A stretch of DNA of 64,000 bases, taken from positions 20,197,252 to 20,261,251 of the forward strand of contig JAJEKV010000018.1 in NCBI GenBank assembly GCA_021234155.1. The letters are read 5' to 3'. Below, one piece after another: positions 1 through 11,619 of the stretch. The notes beneath the pieces are model-generated. The model was not told where the DNA came from and did no database searches. It saw only the letters and a program-made list of their open reading frames with translations. A program made the translations under genes and the position numbers. Each line of letters starts with the position of its first letter. The stretch's first letter is position 1. The DNA is from Isoetes taiwanensis (lineage: Eukaryota; Streptophyta; Lycopodiopsida; Isoetales; Isoetaceae).

Positions 1-149
1 GTATTTGGATATGCACTCTTATACATAGACAAGTTGTTTCGCTCAATGGATTCATGTTTATCCTCTGAGATTTTATTCCTATCTTGCATCTTTGCATCTT
101 GACTTCTGATTAAATAGAGACTGACATCCTTCAACAAAAAAAAAAAAAA
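1..149 (+). mobile_element. 3' end of a truncated LINE with poly(A) tail
   Basis: The stretch ends in a 14-base A run (136-149) preceded by a short conserved tail of the form TGACATCCTTCAAC. A very similar tail (TCTGACGTCCTTCAAAA) ends the fragment at 37897-38080, and the minus-strand LINE at 26840-29212 ends in a related ...TTCTTCAAAAAA. No coding part is visible; the element starts left of the window or is strongly 5'-truncated. Confidence 0.35.
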
Positions 150-594
150 GTGATTATCTTGCTCTATCTCAGAGAATATTAGATGATGCACTATAATTAT
201 AATTGACCTGATAGTTTCAAAATAAATATTAGATCGTAACATTCCGGGAGTGTCACGGGACATAGTAACCATATGGAAAAGGATCATGTGAATTGAAGAT
301 TATGCACTTTATATATCACATACTAGAATTCCTTTTTCCATGCTCAACTTATTAGATCAGGTGCAACTACATCACACACAAAATATGTAGCTTACATGCC
401 CATAAATTACATGAAAGTGCAAGAGTAATCCGATGCAGAAAGAGGTTAGGAAGAGGTCTAAGGCAAATGCACATAATTTCTCCCCTTCAATAGAAGGAGC
501 TGACAAGTTACTATTCGATGGAATAGCAAAAGGGACATCTAGAAAAAGTCAAATGAGACAAAGAATCATAAACAATGCTTTGATCAAACGCAAC
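150..594. other. non-coding stretch downstream of the peroxiredoxin relic
   Basis: No open frame, TIR, RNA gene or tandem repeat recognised. It lies 3' of the minus-strand peroxiredoxin stop codon and probably includes its former 3' UTR. Confidence 0.4.
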
Positions 595-808
595 CTATAA
601 CAATAAGGGGATGATATCAAGTCTACTCTTCAGTGGATCATAATACTTGACATTTGGCTTCATAGACCAATCGATATCTGCCCAACGTCGAAATATAGTA
701 GAATAATTATATGAGAAAATTTGAGTTCAACTCCCTTTTCCATTCTTAAATGAAATTGGAATGCATTTGGGATCTGGAACCTTGGATGGCCTGCATGGTT
801 TGTTCTAC
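595..808 (-). pseudogene. C-terminal remnant of 2-Cys peroxiredoxin
   Basis: Read on the minus strand, 781-808 encodes VEQTMQAIQ, matching the family's RSVDETLRTLQALQ helix. Then 595-690 encodes WADIDWSMKPNVKYYDPL and ends in TAG at 595-597, matching the family's C-terminal [20 protein letters not shown]. The resolving Cys of the family (VCP just before this) is replaced. A possible splice acceptor TTGGGCAG lies near 681-688. No match to the GVSVDSVFSHLAW or DLNYPLISDVTK blocks was found between this and exon 3. Confidence 0.55.
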
Positions 809-1001
809 TATTTTTCCTTTATGCGAATGGTATCCCCTTCTTTCAAGAAAGAAGACATGTGCAAAAGCATCTAGATATCTTTGTAGCTTTTTTATTCAAC
901 AATAAAATCTGAATTTTGCATGCATATTTTTGGGTGTTTCTTATGCATCCAGACTGAGTGCTCAAGTAACTAAATGCTTTTTATAAGCTAATATAGTATA
1001 C

Positions 1002-1083
1002 CTGTTGGACAAACAAGCGTAAAGTCCAGTGGATAGAAGAAGATGATCACGTACTTCTTGCCAATATAACTCGAGAGCTTAAC
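1002..1083 (-). CDS. 2-Cys peroxiredoxin exon 3 (peroxidatic cysteine)
   Basis: The 82-nt exon encodes [20 protein letters not shown] followed by FTLVCPT plus one base of the next codon. This is the thioredoxin-fold strand and the active-site loop bearing the peroxidatic Cys. The acceptor is CGTAG before GTTAAG and the donor is CAG|GTATAC. Its start, at VKLS, and its end, inside the codon after CPT, match where I expect plant 2-Cys peroxiredoxin introns to fall. No frame damage is visible within the exon. Confidence 0.75.
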
Positions 1084-1367
1084 CTACGTGACGTATCAAA
1101 ATAGTAACAAGAGTAAATATCTGCAATTCAAAAGTTGATATAATTATTATGTGCTATGTGATAATCCTTCACTAAAGATAAACTGTTGCTCTAAGCTCGT
1201 TCTTATTTGTGAAAGGCTGTATAGCTTTTAAAGCTTTATGACGATATTGAATAAATGCTAACAATATGTTGTATATGTGTCTTATATATGTTTTGAATAG
1301 CAGCGAGGTAATAACGCGAAACAATTTAGCCTCTTTTACTTGTATATCTATTGTCATAGCGAATAGT

Positions 1368-2511
1368 GAGTAATATATTGGTTATATGCTATACATCATA
1401 GCCAATAGTGGAATAATCTTTAATTAAATTGCTTAAAATCTAATTTTTAGCTTGGCTAGGTTATTCACAATAACTACCTTCGCAATAATGGGAAAAAAAA
1501 ACCCTCCTATATTTTAATGTATTTGTCAAAATGCCCTTGTACTTTCGTTTTCAAACTGACCCTTATTTTTATACTCTCCAGAAGAGAGCTCCTCCAAGGG
1601 GCAATTAACATTGAGGGGCTTGGGCAAGCAATTTTTAGTAGTTTGTGCCCTGGATTATTCCTTACTAGTTCTTGGAATTGAGAAGACTTAGCCCTAACAA
1701 TCTGCTGCTCCAAAATCTGACAATTTTAAACCAATATCTCTTCTATTTGCATCACAAATTTGGCACATTTTTAACCTTCAACCTATGCAAATGATATTGG
1801 CACTTCCTCTAGCACGTCTTTGATCTTCCGACCTCCTCCTCCAGCAAGCCCACACATATCACAGAGGCATAGAAATTCTCTGCAGCCAAGCTATATTTTA
1901 CATTCATAAAGTTGACGATCAGCCCTCGTTTTGTTTGTTGAGTGATGCAAATTAAGTAACATAATGCCACAATCTATTGTGCTTAGGTGAAATTGCAGTT
2001 GAAGCTTCAATTTTTCCCTGTCAAGCTTTAGCGGACCCCAATATGACCCAATATGACGTCAAAGTTCTATTTGAAAATTCAATCCAAATCCCTGCTATGT
2101 CATCACCAGACAACTCCTCCTAAATTAAAGCCTCATATTCGCTCTGATTGAAGACTGGAATAAAAAAGAATTACTAATTTGTTTGAATTCGAGCTTAGAA
2201 TTGATGGATTTAATTGATTTGCAGGACCTAAGGACAGAGTTAATAGGTCAATCTGATTGTCATTGGGTCATTAGTTGGATATTGACTTATAGAACGCATT
2301 TGGCATATCATATCACGTGTACAGAAAAAACAAAGGCATTTTGATTAAAAAAACTGAAATATGGAGGCATTTTGACAATTACACCAAAATACAAGGGTAT
2401 CTTTTAAATTTTCCTAATAATATATAGGTTATATGTTATACGCATCATAGCCAATAGTCGAACAATATTTAGTCAATTAGGTTATCTGCAATAACTACCT
2501 TTACAAACTCT
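1368..2511. repeat. direct repeat pair (1368-1490 and 2415-2511) around a foldback element
   Basis: The two arms share ATAGCCAATAGT, an AGGTTAT block, and the junction of peroxiredoxin exon 2 with its intron (on the minus strand, AAG|GTAGTTATT). The left arm therefore repeats the last bases of exon 2 plus part of intron 2. The 924-bp foldback element sits exactly between the arms. Such a pattern fits a local duplication at or after the insertion. Confidence 0.55.
1491..2414. mobile_element. Mutator-like foldback/MITE
   Basis: The ends are inverted repeats of roughly 60 bp. The left arm starts GGAAAAAAAAACCCTCC and includes TGTCAAAATGCC. The right arm, read in reverse, starts GGAAAATTTAAAAGATACCC and includes the same TGTCAAAATGCC. 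GGAAAATT-type ends are common in plant Mutator-like elements. Flanking 9-mers GCAATAATG and TAATAATAT share AATAAT, a weak target duplication. No transposase frame is present, so it is non-autonomous. Confidence 0.5.
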
Positions 2512-2588
2512 TCATTGTATACAGCCTCAGCTTCAAAATCCGGAGCTATATATCCTATCAAAGAGCGTATCTCTGGAGACCGTACATC
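2499..2588 (-). CDS. 2-Cys peroxiredoxin exon 2
   Basis: A 90-nt, phase-0 exon of 30 codons beginning DVRSPEIRSLIGYIAPDF and continuing [12 protein letters not shown]. It matches the start of the mature plastid enzyme, usually [21 protein letters not shown]. The acceptor is TTTTTAG|GATG and the donor AAG|GTAGTT. The frame is clean. Ile-Ala replaces the usual Lys-Ala before PDF. Confidence 0.75.
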
Positions 2589-3349
2589 CTAAAAATAAAT
2601 ATTTGTAAATGTCATGTTATTGGCACATGCATATGTGATATATGTTACATCAGTGATATATGCATATAGTCATTTGTTCATAAAGTAAGATAAAAAACTG
2701 ATAAAGTGGAACAATAAACAAGATGTTGATGCATGAAGAGGTTGCCCTTTCAAAGATGCTAATTTACAAGTGGGCATTTGCATGTAATGGTGTCTTGAAA
2801 CTCTTATTTATCAAACCATTGTATGTAATATCTAAGTCACTAAAATAGATAAATAAAAGAAGTGCTAGAGAGAGAATGTTAATTGTTTCTGTGCTCATAA
2901 CTTGAGCTACAAAGATCAGATTTAGATGATCTTGGACTCATTGAAAAGCTTATGTAGAGGGCTTTCCATTGGCATATAATTTTTGACTCAGATATATCAA
3001 GATAGGTACCTGCTTTTTGTACTTTTCATTCAAGATTCCTCTTTGCAAATTGCAAATTTGATGGTAATATATTTTTTATCGTGACTTTTGAATCCAGACT
3101 CTGTTTTGTATGTTTTCTATTGCTTTGGAAAACTCTCTTTAGGATCTTTCTAATAATGTATGATATGTCCATATTTGGTTAAGTTTTCTGGGTCAAAACA
3201 TCAAATTTTCGGGCTGATTTGGTAGGGTTTCACATCTGATTAAAACATGATTTGCACAGCAGCATATCATACTTTCTGTTCAAGTGATCATTCTAGTCAT
3301 GTCCTTTGTCATGTATCATTGTAGTGCAGAAAGCTTTTATGAAGATATT

Positions 3350-4400
3350 AAAGAATAGAATAGAATAGAATATGTTTTTATCATCCAAGGAGACCAACTG
3401 GCCTATGGGACCCAAACAAATAGAGAGCAGCAAGCATATTATTGTCAGGATTAAAAAACCCTCGCCCTGAAGGGTTTTCGAGGGAAAAAACCTTAGCAGT
3501 AATAAGGATGCTAGTATACTGTACAATTGCATAAGACAATTCAATGATGTGCCAGAGGACACAATTGAGTCCTTGTATCCATAACCTCCTGAAGATATGA
3601 CCCCAACAAGCCCATGGAGGCCGTGTTCAACATCTCATGCAGGGGCTGGTGAGGCACAATTAACTGAACATGCCGTGCTCAGATATGATCGAATGCTGGG
3701 CAGGCCTGAAGGGTGTGACATTCATCCTCAATGATGCCATGTTGACAACACTAACAGATCCTGTCCTCACATGGATCCCAAGTCCATCGCGTTGTCTTAA
3801 TGCGGAGGCAGTGCAGGCAAATGGAAGCTGTCAATCTGCGCTTCTTCATGGGCAAATGAGTGCGCAAGTAGTGTTGTGGGTTTTTTTTTTGCGTGGGGTT
3901 GACTTGCTGCCTGTAGTGTGCCAATTTAACATGCAACAGAGCATTTGCATCCCAGAGCTTGGCAAGGAAGCTAGCATCTAGGTACTGGTGCAATGCATTG
4001 TGCTCCTTCTTTGTTCGTACCTGCCCGCATATGTGTGTCTGCACATTCCAACCTGAAAATCATTGATCTTGCTTGTCCTTCCAGCAGGCTTTGAGGTGCT
4101 GTGGTCCCATTGCTACTGCCAATGCAAGGTTGGGCAATCCGACATCACCCATACCAACTACCTTCTAAAAGTAAATGATATCGCGTTCCAGTGCGATCCT
4201 TTGAAGGGGTAGAAACCCGTCTCCTAGAGCAGGATCTGATATGGAATTGTGGATTTCACACCAAGTGCCCGTGCTAAGAAGGCCTTCTGTACCTGCTCCA
4301 GGTCATTCCAGGTGGCGAAGAATATCACTGGACCTACACCTCTGCACCATACAGGAGAACTAGCTCGACCAAGGCCCTGAACAGGTGTGACTGGTGGCCT
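3350..4400 (-). mobile_element. 5'-truncated LINE with (AGAAT)n tail
   Basis: On the minus strand the coding remnant runs LEQVQKAFLARALGVKST, then ETGFLPLQRIALERDIIYF, then an ECHTLQACPAFDHI motif with upstream cysteines. These are the thumb/connection region and the CCHC-like tail of a non-LTR retrotransposon ORF2, broken by stops and frameshifts. A 3' UTR follows and ends GGATGATAAAAACAT plus a repeat of TATTC (plus-strand AGAAT, 3350-3371) rather than poly(A). The element at 58740-60233 is a relative. It lies in the first intron of the peroxiredoxin gene. Confidence 0.7.
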
Positions 4401-4628
4401 AAACTAGGAGTTCAGAACTAGTTTGTACCCACCTAAATGACCTGCATATGACCTAGGAACCAAGGGAATATGCTCAACCCTACCATCAAAGAAGGGTTTG
4501 CCCTTTTGGACAACCAAAATGGGTTTATGTACAAAATGGAGCCTGGAATAAAGAAATATGCTGCAATTTTTATGCATCATGTTTCTAATAGTAAAAAGAA
4601 TGAGCACTTCAAGGATAATAAAAGATAA

Positions 4629-5062
4629 GGCCCTTTTTTCCACAGTAGTCGCAATACGACTGCCATATACAATATACGACACCACCGTTAGTGACTCCAG
4701 GGCTAAAAATGAGACACATAAATTTAAACTTGCTTTTCCACTGCATGGAAAAGCACTAAAATACTAGTGGAAAGCACTAAAATATGACAGCACTAAAATA
4801 CTAGTGGAAATCCATGAAAAAATAAGATATTTTTAGTTATATATATTCAAATAAAACTAGAAGTCTTATTTTACGCAGGGTAGGGGGGATTCCCTAGAAT
4901 TATATAAGACTCCATTGACAATCCAAACCTATTCCGAACCTAAATAAGACATGTCTTATTTTCATAGTGGAAAGGTGATTTTCTTTTAAGACAATAGGTG
5001 GCCAAACATCAGTTGATAAAATATGTGACTTTTAAAAATGTGGCTACCGTGGAAAAAGGGTC
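4629..5062. mobile_element. PIF/Harbinger-like MITE, 434 bp
   Basis: The left end is GGCCCTTTTTTCCACAGTAG. The right end read in reverse is GACCCTTTTTCCACGGTAG. Both sides are flanked by TAA (4626-4628 and 5063-5065), the 3-bp target typical of Tourist/PIF-Harbinger MITEs. There is no coding capacity. It sits in peroxiredoxin intron 1. Confidence 0.65.
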
Positions 5063-5065
5063 TAA

Positions 5066-6135
5066 GAATCGATAAATTACAAGAATTAGCCTGCGCTTAT
5101 GATGACAGACTGGGGGAGTGGTCCATGGTGGTGAAAGTGCTGGAGAAAAAGGGGTAAGACTATGTAAAAGTATTATTTCCATTTCAAACCAAAGGGGGCT
5201 TTTAATTTAATGGGGAAAAGGGATAAAATAGTGATACACTTATCTTTTCCAAAACAAAAAGGCATCTCATCTATTATATAGAGAGGTGTGCAGTTAAAGG
5301 AACTGTAGAGGCAGACGCAACATAGGAGAAGGGAAGACAGAACTTCTAGGATGTCTCAAAGCTGATGTGTTTTGCAAGGAACGAACAACATCAGTGTAGT
5401 ATGACAGAAAGGCCGACATGTCCATACTGGCATCAAGTTCCAACAAGTGATCTGCTATCTATAGTCTCAGTCTTCTGATAGCTTGAGGGAATCCTTCCTT
5501 AGTTTCTTGATCGGAGGTCGTGGTAGTTATATCACGGCGGTGATCTAAGACAGAAGCTAGTTTCCTTAAGCCAAAGATTATAGTCTGCTCTTTCTGAGGT
5601 GGATTCAATTGGGTGGAAAAGTACAATAAGACCTAGATTGATCATATTTATCTTTACTATTTTGCTTAAACTAGGATTTTACTTCCATTCAAGAGTCTAT
5701 TTCATTCATTCACATTAATTTAAGGAGACTAATTATTCTAAACCTAATTGAGAATAATTACTACGTATACGAGCTTGAAATTAACAAACTTCACAATAGG
5801 GCGTCATTTTTTTTCTACATGTATGGGCACTTTCAAATGGGATGTGTTGTCAACATTTGCTTATCATCTTAAATGGGCAATTAATATATCTGTCACTGTA
5901 TTTCCTAGATTTTAATCTCTCTTATTACTACTAGCTGGCCCTAACCTACAATTCTGAGATGTATGCCTAGACGTATAATTTGAGACCTTAAGGTCTTTCA
6001 TTGATCTTTGCTTACTCATACTGGATGGTCTTATAGCCACCATTCTAGGCAGATTATGGCCCTTGCTCATGCATAATTTCACTAACATAACACGTTGATA
6101 CAGACTATAAGTATTTGCATAATTTGATAGAAATT
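5066..6135. other. intronic/non-coding stretch
   Basis: This is the remainder of the putative 3.6-kb first intron of the peroxiredoxin gene. No coding motif or repeat family recognised. Confidence 0.35.
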
Positions 6136-6141
6136 ACTTAC

Positions 6142-6351
6142 CGTGTGTGAGGCTCTATTGCGCATATGTTTTTCATGTTTTTTCTCGTAGTGTTGAGGTG
6201 TTGGAGACCTAAATGCGATCGCCGATTTCAGATTGTTTTGAAGAGCCGAAGAACATGAAGACTTTGAAATACTGAAGCATGATAGTTGATTTAGAGGAAG
6301 GCGAACGCGAGCAATGTTGAGAGCAAAGGGCAGGGAAGCAACGACGGACAT
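6142..6351 (-). CDS. putative peroxiredoxin exon 1 (plastid transit peptide)
   Basis: An ATG-initiated 70-codon exon beginning MSVVASLPFALNIARVRLPL. It is rich in Ser, Ala and basic residues with few acidic ones, as in a chloroplast transit peptide. It ends HT at a strong donor (ACG|GTAAGT), phase 0, which joins in frame to exon 2 at 2588. The sequence itself is not diagnostic of peroxiredoxin, so the assignment rests on phase, strand and the plastid location of the family. Confidence 0.5.
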
Positions 6352-7364
6352 AGCGGACCTTCAACTCTCAGGCGCAAAAACAGGTTTTGATCCTTGAGCA
6401 CAATGTGAAACTACTACATCCAATAAAAACAACAGTATAAGCAACAAATGCATCTAACATATTTTATATAACTTAAGCAATGAATGTATCTAAAAACACT
6501 ATATAACTTTTGACATGTGGTATGCCTTATGTCATATGTTTCTATTTATTTTTTGTGTCTTATGTATTGAGAAACTTGTGGCATATGTCATACATCATTA
6601 TTGTCAGATGTCATATTTGGCATGGCATAAATCTCACTTGTCATAGTCATAAAAATGTGTCTTGGTTGTGTCACATATGACATTTGACAAATGCATCATA
6701 GAATACTACTAGTTATTTTTGCATGTCTTGCTTGTAAGTGTTATGTGTATCATACAGATAATCTTTATGCCATGTGTATGTCATGTTTTTACATGTCTTT
6801 TCATGTAATGTTATAATTATATTGCATATATTTATTTTCCATGCACAGATTTATATCACATGCACTTTGTAATATGTCATATTTTATGGCATATATCTGA
6901 CTTGTCCTAAACTTTTTGCTCAATGATCATTGTGCCATATGGTGTCATCTTACATCTAATAATTTAGACAATAGATATGTCGTGGAACTAATGTATTGCA
7001 TCTCTAAAACAAGGTTAGACTCTTCCCTTTCATTACTATTATTATATTGAAATCATTGTTGGACAATTTAGGTCAACCATAGGCCTCTCCAGGATGACAA
7101 CCTCACTAAATGAATGGTTTCAAACTAAAAAGATAATGAATTTCTTAGAAATACATAGCATCTCCTATCAATGCTACATAAAGCCACCTCAATTCACGTG
7201 ACATAAAATTTAAAAGCTAAAACTTGACAAAATTAAAACATTTGTAGTTACCCCAGAGCGGTTGCATCTTTACTACTGTAACTATATATGAAAACTTAGG
7301 AATTTCTTATGATTTACATTTTAAGACCAGACTTTGGATAGTAATTGGTAGATCCAAAATCAGC
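6352..7364. other. upstream region rich in TCAT/ATGTCAT words
   Basis: About 6520-6960 is a low-complexity field of repeated ATGTCAT and CATATGTCAT words with no clear period. A related, better-ordered array lies at 9079-9265. No coding frame was recognised. The part next to 6352 would include the peroxiredoxin promoter, but no TATA box is convincing. Confidence 0.4.
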
Positions 7365-7897
7365 TTAGGGTATGGTCGCCCTCTATCGTGACTGTCCCCT
7401 TTATCACGCACTTTTTGCCCTTTATCGTATGTTTATGGGTCGTAAGATCAAAATCAAGGGCTTAGATTTCAAAAGCACGGTTGAAGCTATGTATACGTTC
7501 TAAAAGGGCAAAGTAAGTGGTAAATAAAAACTCGAATAACTTTTTCCACGATTATTTATTTAAAGCGTGGGGTGCCTTTTTGAAAAGGTAACTTCTAGGG
7601 CTTTCGTGGGTATGTCACTTTTTTTCTTCTAGGGTTTTCTTTGGCTCTAAATGCGGAAGAATAAAGTCATTGCGCAATAGAAGGAAACCTATTGCGTAGA
7701 GGGGGCCATTAGACCCCCTTCTACTCCGGCTATCGTAACTTTTTATAGGTAGCTCAGAATCACACGATTTAAGGTTCATATGAAACGGAAACATCTCAAC
7801 TCTCCAAGGATCTATTTTTATCCAATTCTGACTTCAGCCGTGGCCTTGTTTTTTTATTCGCCCCTTAAGTGCACAAAAGGGGACGACCCTACCCTAA
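7365..7897. mobile_element. TIR element of about 533 bp, unclassified
   Basis: The left end is TTAGGGTATGGTCGCCC. The right end in reverse is TTAGGGTAGGGTCGTCC. The inverted ends match at about 14 of 17 positions. No clear target duplication and no open frame. Likely a MITE-type element. Confidence 0.45.
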
Positions 7898-9078
7898 AGA
7901 TAATTGTGAGGTTTTGATGATGTTGTTCCTCTCTATGATCAATTTTTCCTTTTTTTTCCCCCTTTTTTGTTGATAAGTGACCTAAAGGGGAACTTTCCAT
8001 TGATACATTGATATTGAGCTCAAGATGTTGCTGTTGTACTAAGATGATCGATTATGTTGAATTGCCTAACTCTTTGGTAGCAATCTTTAATTGTTAATGG
8101 GCGTCCATTTCATGGAGCAACCATAGGAGTCTACACCTCAAGGTATGTCCTAATGGAAATTTAAGTTTTTGTGCATATTAATGTCACATTTGAAATGGTT
8201 GTACTTTTACTAACTAGAAAATGTGGTTGTTATTCATCATTTTGAGATGTTTTTCAAATATGCAGCCACTTACCTTGAAATTTGTGTTGTGCGGGGGAGG
8301 AAAGTGTTTTCCTCTACCCACATCTTTTATGCATAACCTTTAAATTTGTGTTGCGTGATTAGAGAAGGAAATTAAAAACTAGCAAAAAGGCGCAACAGGA
8401 GGTTTGGACAGTTTTAGGCTTAGATTCAGTTTTGCATTTGATTAAGTTAGATAATTGAAAAAAATATTTACTAGACAATTATTAGTTAAAAGAATATTTA
8501 AACTAGGCATCCGTATATTGAAGGCTGATTAAAACCATGAATACCAATATTCTTAGCAATTAAATAAAATATGCATATTGTCTTTGTATTTTCTTTTCAA
8601 TGGGTCATTTGGCATCCTTTGTGTTGTTTCTAAATTATCCATGGCTTCTTGGATTGACCACATATGAATGTATTTTGGTGGTTCTATTTCAAGAAGTTCA
8701 AATATCTCATCGGTTGGCTTGACAATGTGGCTATAGTTGGTTTGATGTCATAAAACACCTTACAAAGTTGTATAGGAAGGGTTAGTATTGTTTTGGTAAG
8801 TATTGTTTTATAGCATGATATTATCATTCTGGAATTTGTTTACCTCAGTAGTGTTTACTAATTTGTTCAATTTTAAGGTTGTCACTTGCATTCATATTAT
8901 TGATGGAATGTAAACGATTGAAATTTTGACGATATGGGTGAAGTTTTGCATAAGGCACACCAGAATGCTTTGGCAAGGGTTAAAAACAACTAGGCATTAA
9001 GTTGTCTGGGTTGGCTAGATTCGCTCTTACATTCTAGATCTAACATTACAACATAATTGATTAATTTTGCGCCCAAGC
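7898..9078. other. non-coding stretch
   Basis: AT-rich, no recognisable coding or repeat structure. Confidence 0.35.
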
Positions 9079-9265
9079 TATATGTCATGGTTGTGTCATG
9101 TGTCATTGTCATGTGTCATGTACTACTACAAGTATTGCTATATAGCATGGTTGTGTCATTTGTCATTGTCATGTGTCATATACTACTAATAAGTGTTGCT
9201 ATACATCATGGTTGTGTCATGTGTCATTGTCCATATTGCCATATATCATGGTTGTGTCATGTATT
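9079..9265. repeat. minisatellite, about 60-bp unit, 3+ copies
   Basis: Each unit starts with TATATxTCATGGTTGTGTCAT and contains GTGTCATTGTCATGTGTCAT and TACTACTA. Units begin near 9080, 9140 and 9201, with a shortened unit near 9240. A small open frame through it (9057-9308) is a by-product of the repeat. Confidence 0.6.
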
Positions 9266-11134
9266 ATATAATACTAGAAGTGCTATTATGCTTGTTTGTG
9301 TCATATAATACTAGAAGTGTTGTCCTCTCCTCTTTTGTTTAACTACTAGTAGGTAGGCTAAGTTTCAACGTCGCCCTGACCCCAAACTGCGTTTCCATAC
9401 TGTGCAACTTGGCAAATTCACCTAGCCATAGTTGTCTCTGTGTTTTCCTTGCTATGGCTTTGACCACGGATTTCCATTGCCACTGATTTACATGCATATA
9501 CATAGTAGTCCATAGTACCGGGGTAAGTTAATGGGCTTTTTCAATAATCTTTGTATAGATCTTCCTTGTGTTTGAATGTTGTCTTTGGCTGTAAACAGTC
9601 TCATATTAATGTTTCGTGCTCATTCTGTTCAAACTAAAAATGGATAAGTGCAATAGTGGGAAGGAGTTAGTCAATATATTTTTGGCCGATTTGAGCCTTG
9701 AAAGTGACAATGCATGGTGCATGATAGAAACACTCTACATAAGCAAGAAATTTTTAACAGACAGCCTGATTCTTAGAGCAACAATTTTTTCCCAAGACAA
9801 AGTGGTGCAAGAATCCTTTGATGATGGATAGGTATGTGTTTCCATAAAGGCCCTTCATTTCGTGCTTGATACCACCCTTTATAGTAGAAAAGTGGATCTA
9901 AAAAACTGGCATTCTAGAGCCCTTCAGCATCAAATGAGCTCCTTTGTCTTTATTTCTTTAAGACCACCAACTTGTTTTGCTTCTTTACTCTCTGCAACAG
10001 CTATCAATCATGATTGACACATATTCTAACTTACTACATTAAATCCATAGGCATGGCTTGGAATATGTTTGAGCATTTTGCATTCCATTTGAAGTATGAA
10101 ATTTGTCATCTTTTGCTGAAGATAACAGGTTATAGCCCTTGTAACAATACAATGGTGATAGATCAGCTTATAGTACCTTATTTATTGTGGCAATCTATGC
10201 TCCTTTTGGATCTCATTATTATACGTATTTTTGTATTTTTATGTTTCCTTTTGAAAATTTATGGCCTTCCAACCGCCGTCGTAGTCCTTGGATAGAGACT
10301 TCAGGGTTTCTCATAAATGTGTTATGATGCTCTTAATATTATGTTTTCCTGCCAGTCCCTTTTCTTTTCAAATCCAGCAATTCCATTGGGTCATATTTGG
10401 GAAAGAATGAACTTTTCCCTTTCCATTAAGTTTGATAGAAAACAAACCAAGTGTTGCCACCTCTCTCGCATGTCTTTTTGTTAGCCTCCTCACAACTCTA
10501 GCCGTCAATATTCATCCGTCCTCAACCCTATTTTTAGTTCTTCATGAATAGGCCTTTTTGCCTACATTTTGGCAAAGATGCGTACCTTACAAATCACTGG
10601 AGCGTTTGCTGTCGAGTGGCCAGTTTGCAGCAAATGCACACTTAGAATCTGTGGATTCTAGGCAACTGTTGAGCATTGTATTATTATACTTAACTTAAAA
10701 CTCATCATGAAATGTGACTACCTAGTGGCCGCATATTAGGCTTGATAGTTACGCACACAGGTTCAAATCCTTGTGCTTTCGTTTATTTTGAACATTTAAC
10801 TCACCTCGTTGTCACCAATATATGCTCCGCTATATTTGTTTTCTCATTACATTGTTTACACCAAATTTCCCTTCAATTCATTCATATCTCATAAATTCTC
10901 ATGCCCTTTTCTTACACTATTCATGTGAATTTAAGTTGTCTTTGTATATCTTTTAAAACAATGCTCTATAAAGCTAACACTATGCATTGTTTTCACACGT
11001 CCATGACCTCAGTACATTTTGTTATCATATTAGTTAATTCAATCCCATTCCAAAAGCTTAATAAAACTATATCTAATGGATGTGACTACCTTTTCCATTT
11101 TACATAATGAATTTAAGCTTAAAATTGCCCAAGC
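9266..11134. other. non-coding stretch with a possible plus-strand exon at 9616-9831
   Basis: A frame of 71 codons (9616-9831) has a coding-like mix of residues and is followed by GTATGT just after its stop. It matches no family I know. Nothing else in the stretch could be supported. Confidence 0.2.
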
Positions 11135-11216
11135 CTTTTGCTGCACGTTTTTGCTAGTCCCTTTTTTTGGGGGGTCTTTTGCTGCACGTTTTTGCTAGTC
11201 CCTTTTTTTGGGGGGT
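11135..11216. repeat. 41-bp perfect tandem duplication
   Basis: Two adjacent copies of a 41-bp unit that begins CTTTTGCTGCACG and ends CTTTTTTTGGGGGGT. Identity between copies indicates a recent event. Confidence 0.85.
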
Positions 11217-11259
11217 CAAGGATACCGATAAAAACACACAAGCATATCTTGTTGAACAA

Positions 11260-11349
11260 GACCAATTAAGGCTAATATTGCAAGATAATCAAGACCAACT
11301 AAGGCCAATATTGCAAGATAGCCAAACAAGGCCAATATTGCAAGATAAC
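11260..11349. repeat. 33-bp tandem repeat, about 2.7 copies
   Basis: The core AAGGCCAATATTGCAAGATA recurs three times at a spacing of about 33 bp with a few substitutions. A plus-strand frame reads it as a QDQLRPILQDN repeat, but no gene context supports translation. Confidence 0.75.
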
Positions 11350-11619
11350 AGAAAGTGACAACTTATATCCACTACAACCTACAGATAGTGTCAATTGACA
11401 TGCAAACTAACTTCAAATTAGCATTGAGCAACAGACAATGATGTCAACTTTTTAGCATGAAAACAACTCTTGTGTTTCAAACCTATTATCTTAGAAACCA
11501 CATCATGGTACGAGTGTGTGCTTATGTTATGATCCGAGATGTAGTAATCACAACAGAGCATTGTTTGCAACAATTGTATTCAAGTCACATTTTGCTGAAC
11601 TGATTGTTAAGAATGCTAC

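Larger units (their letters stand above)
595..6351 (-). pseudogene. 2-Cys peroxiredoxin gene, central part missing
   Basis: Plastid 2-Cys peroxiredoxins reduce H2O2 and alkyl hydroperoxides using a peroxidatic Cys in FVCPTE and a resolving Cys in a C-terminal VCPAGW. Read on the minus strand, exon 1 (6142-6351) looks like a transit peptide. Exon 2 (2499-2588) carries [17 protein letters not shown]. Exon 3 (1002-1083) carries [22 protein letters not shown]. All three have GT/AG borders in compatible phases. After exon 3 about 100 residues of the family are absent; only a VEQTMQAIQ-like piece and a WSMKPNVKYYDPLKS-like tail (595-808) remain. The resolving VCP motif is not there. The 3.6-kb first intron contains a LINE end and a MITE, and the second intron a foldback element. 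Either a decayed paralogue or an expressed truncated form; I favour a pseudogene. That exon 1 belongs to this gene is inferred from phase and orientation. Confidence 0.7.

Noticed and set aside
5230-5292. A second Helitron 5' end on the minus strand (TCTATATAATAGATGAGATG)
   Set aside because: The preceding base is C, not A, and no hairpin plus CTRR end was found at a sensible distance.
9057-9308. 83-codon plus-strand frame with Cys/His-rich repeats
   Set aside because: It is a translation of the TGTCAT minisatellite.
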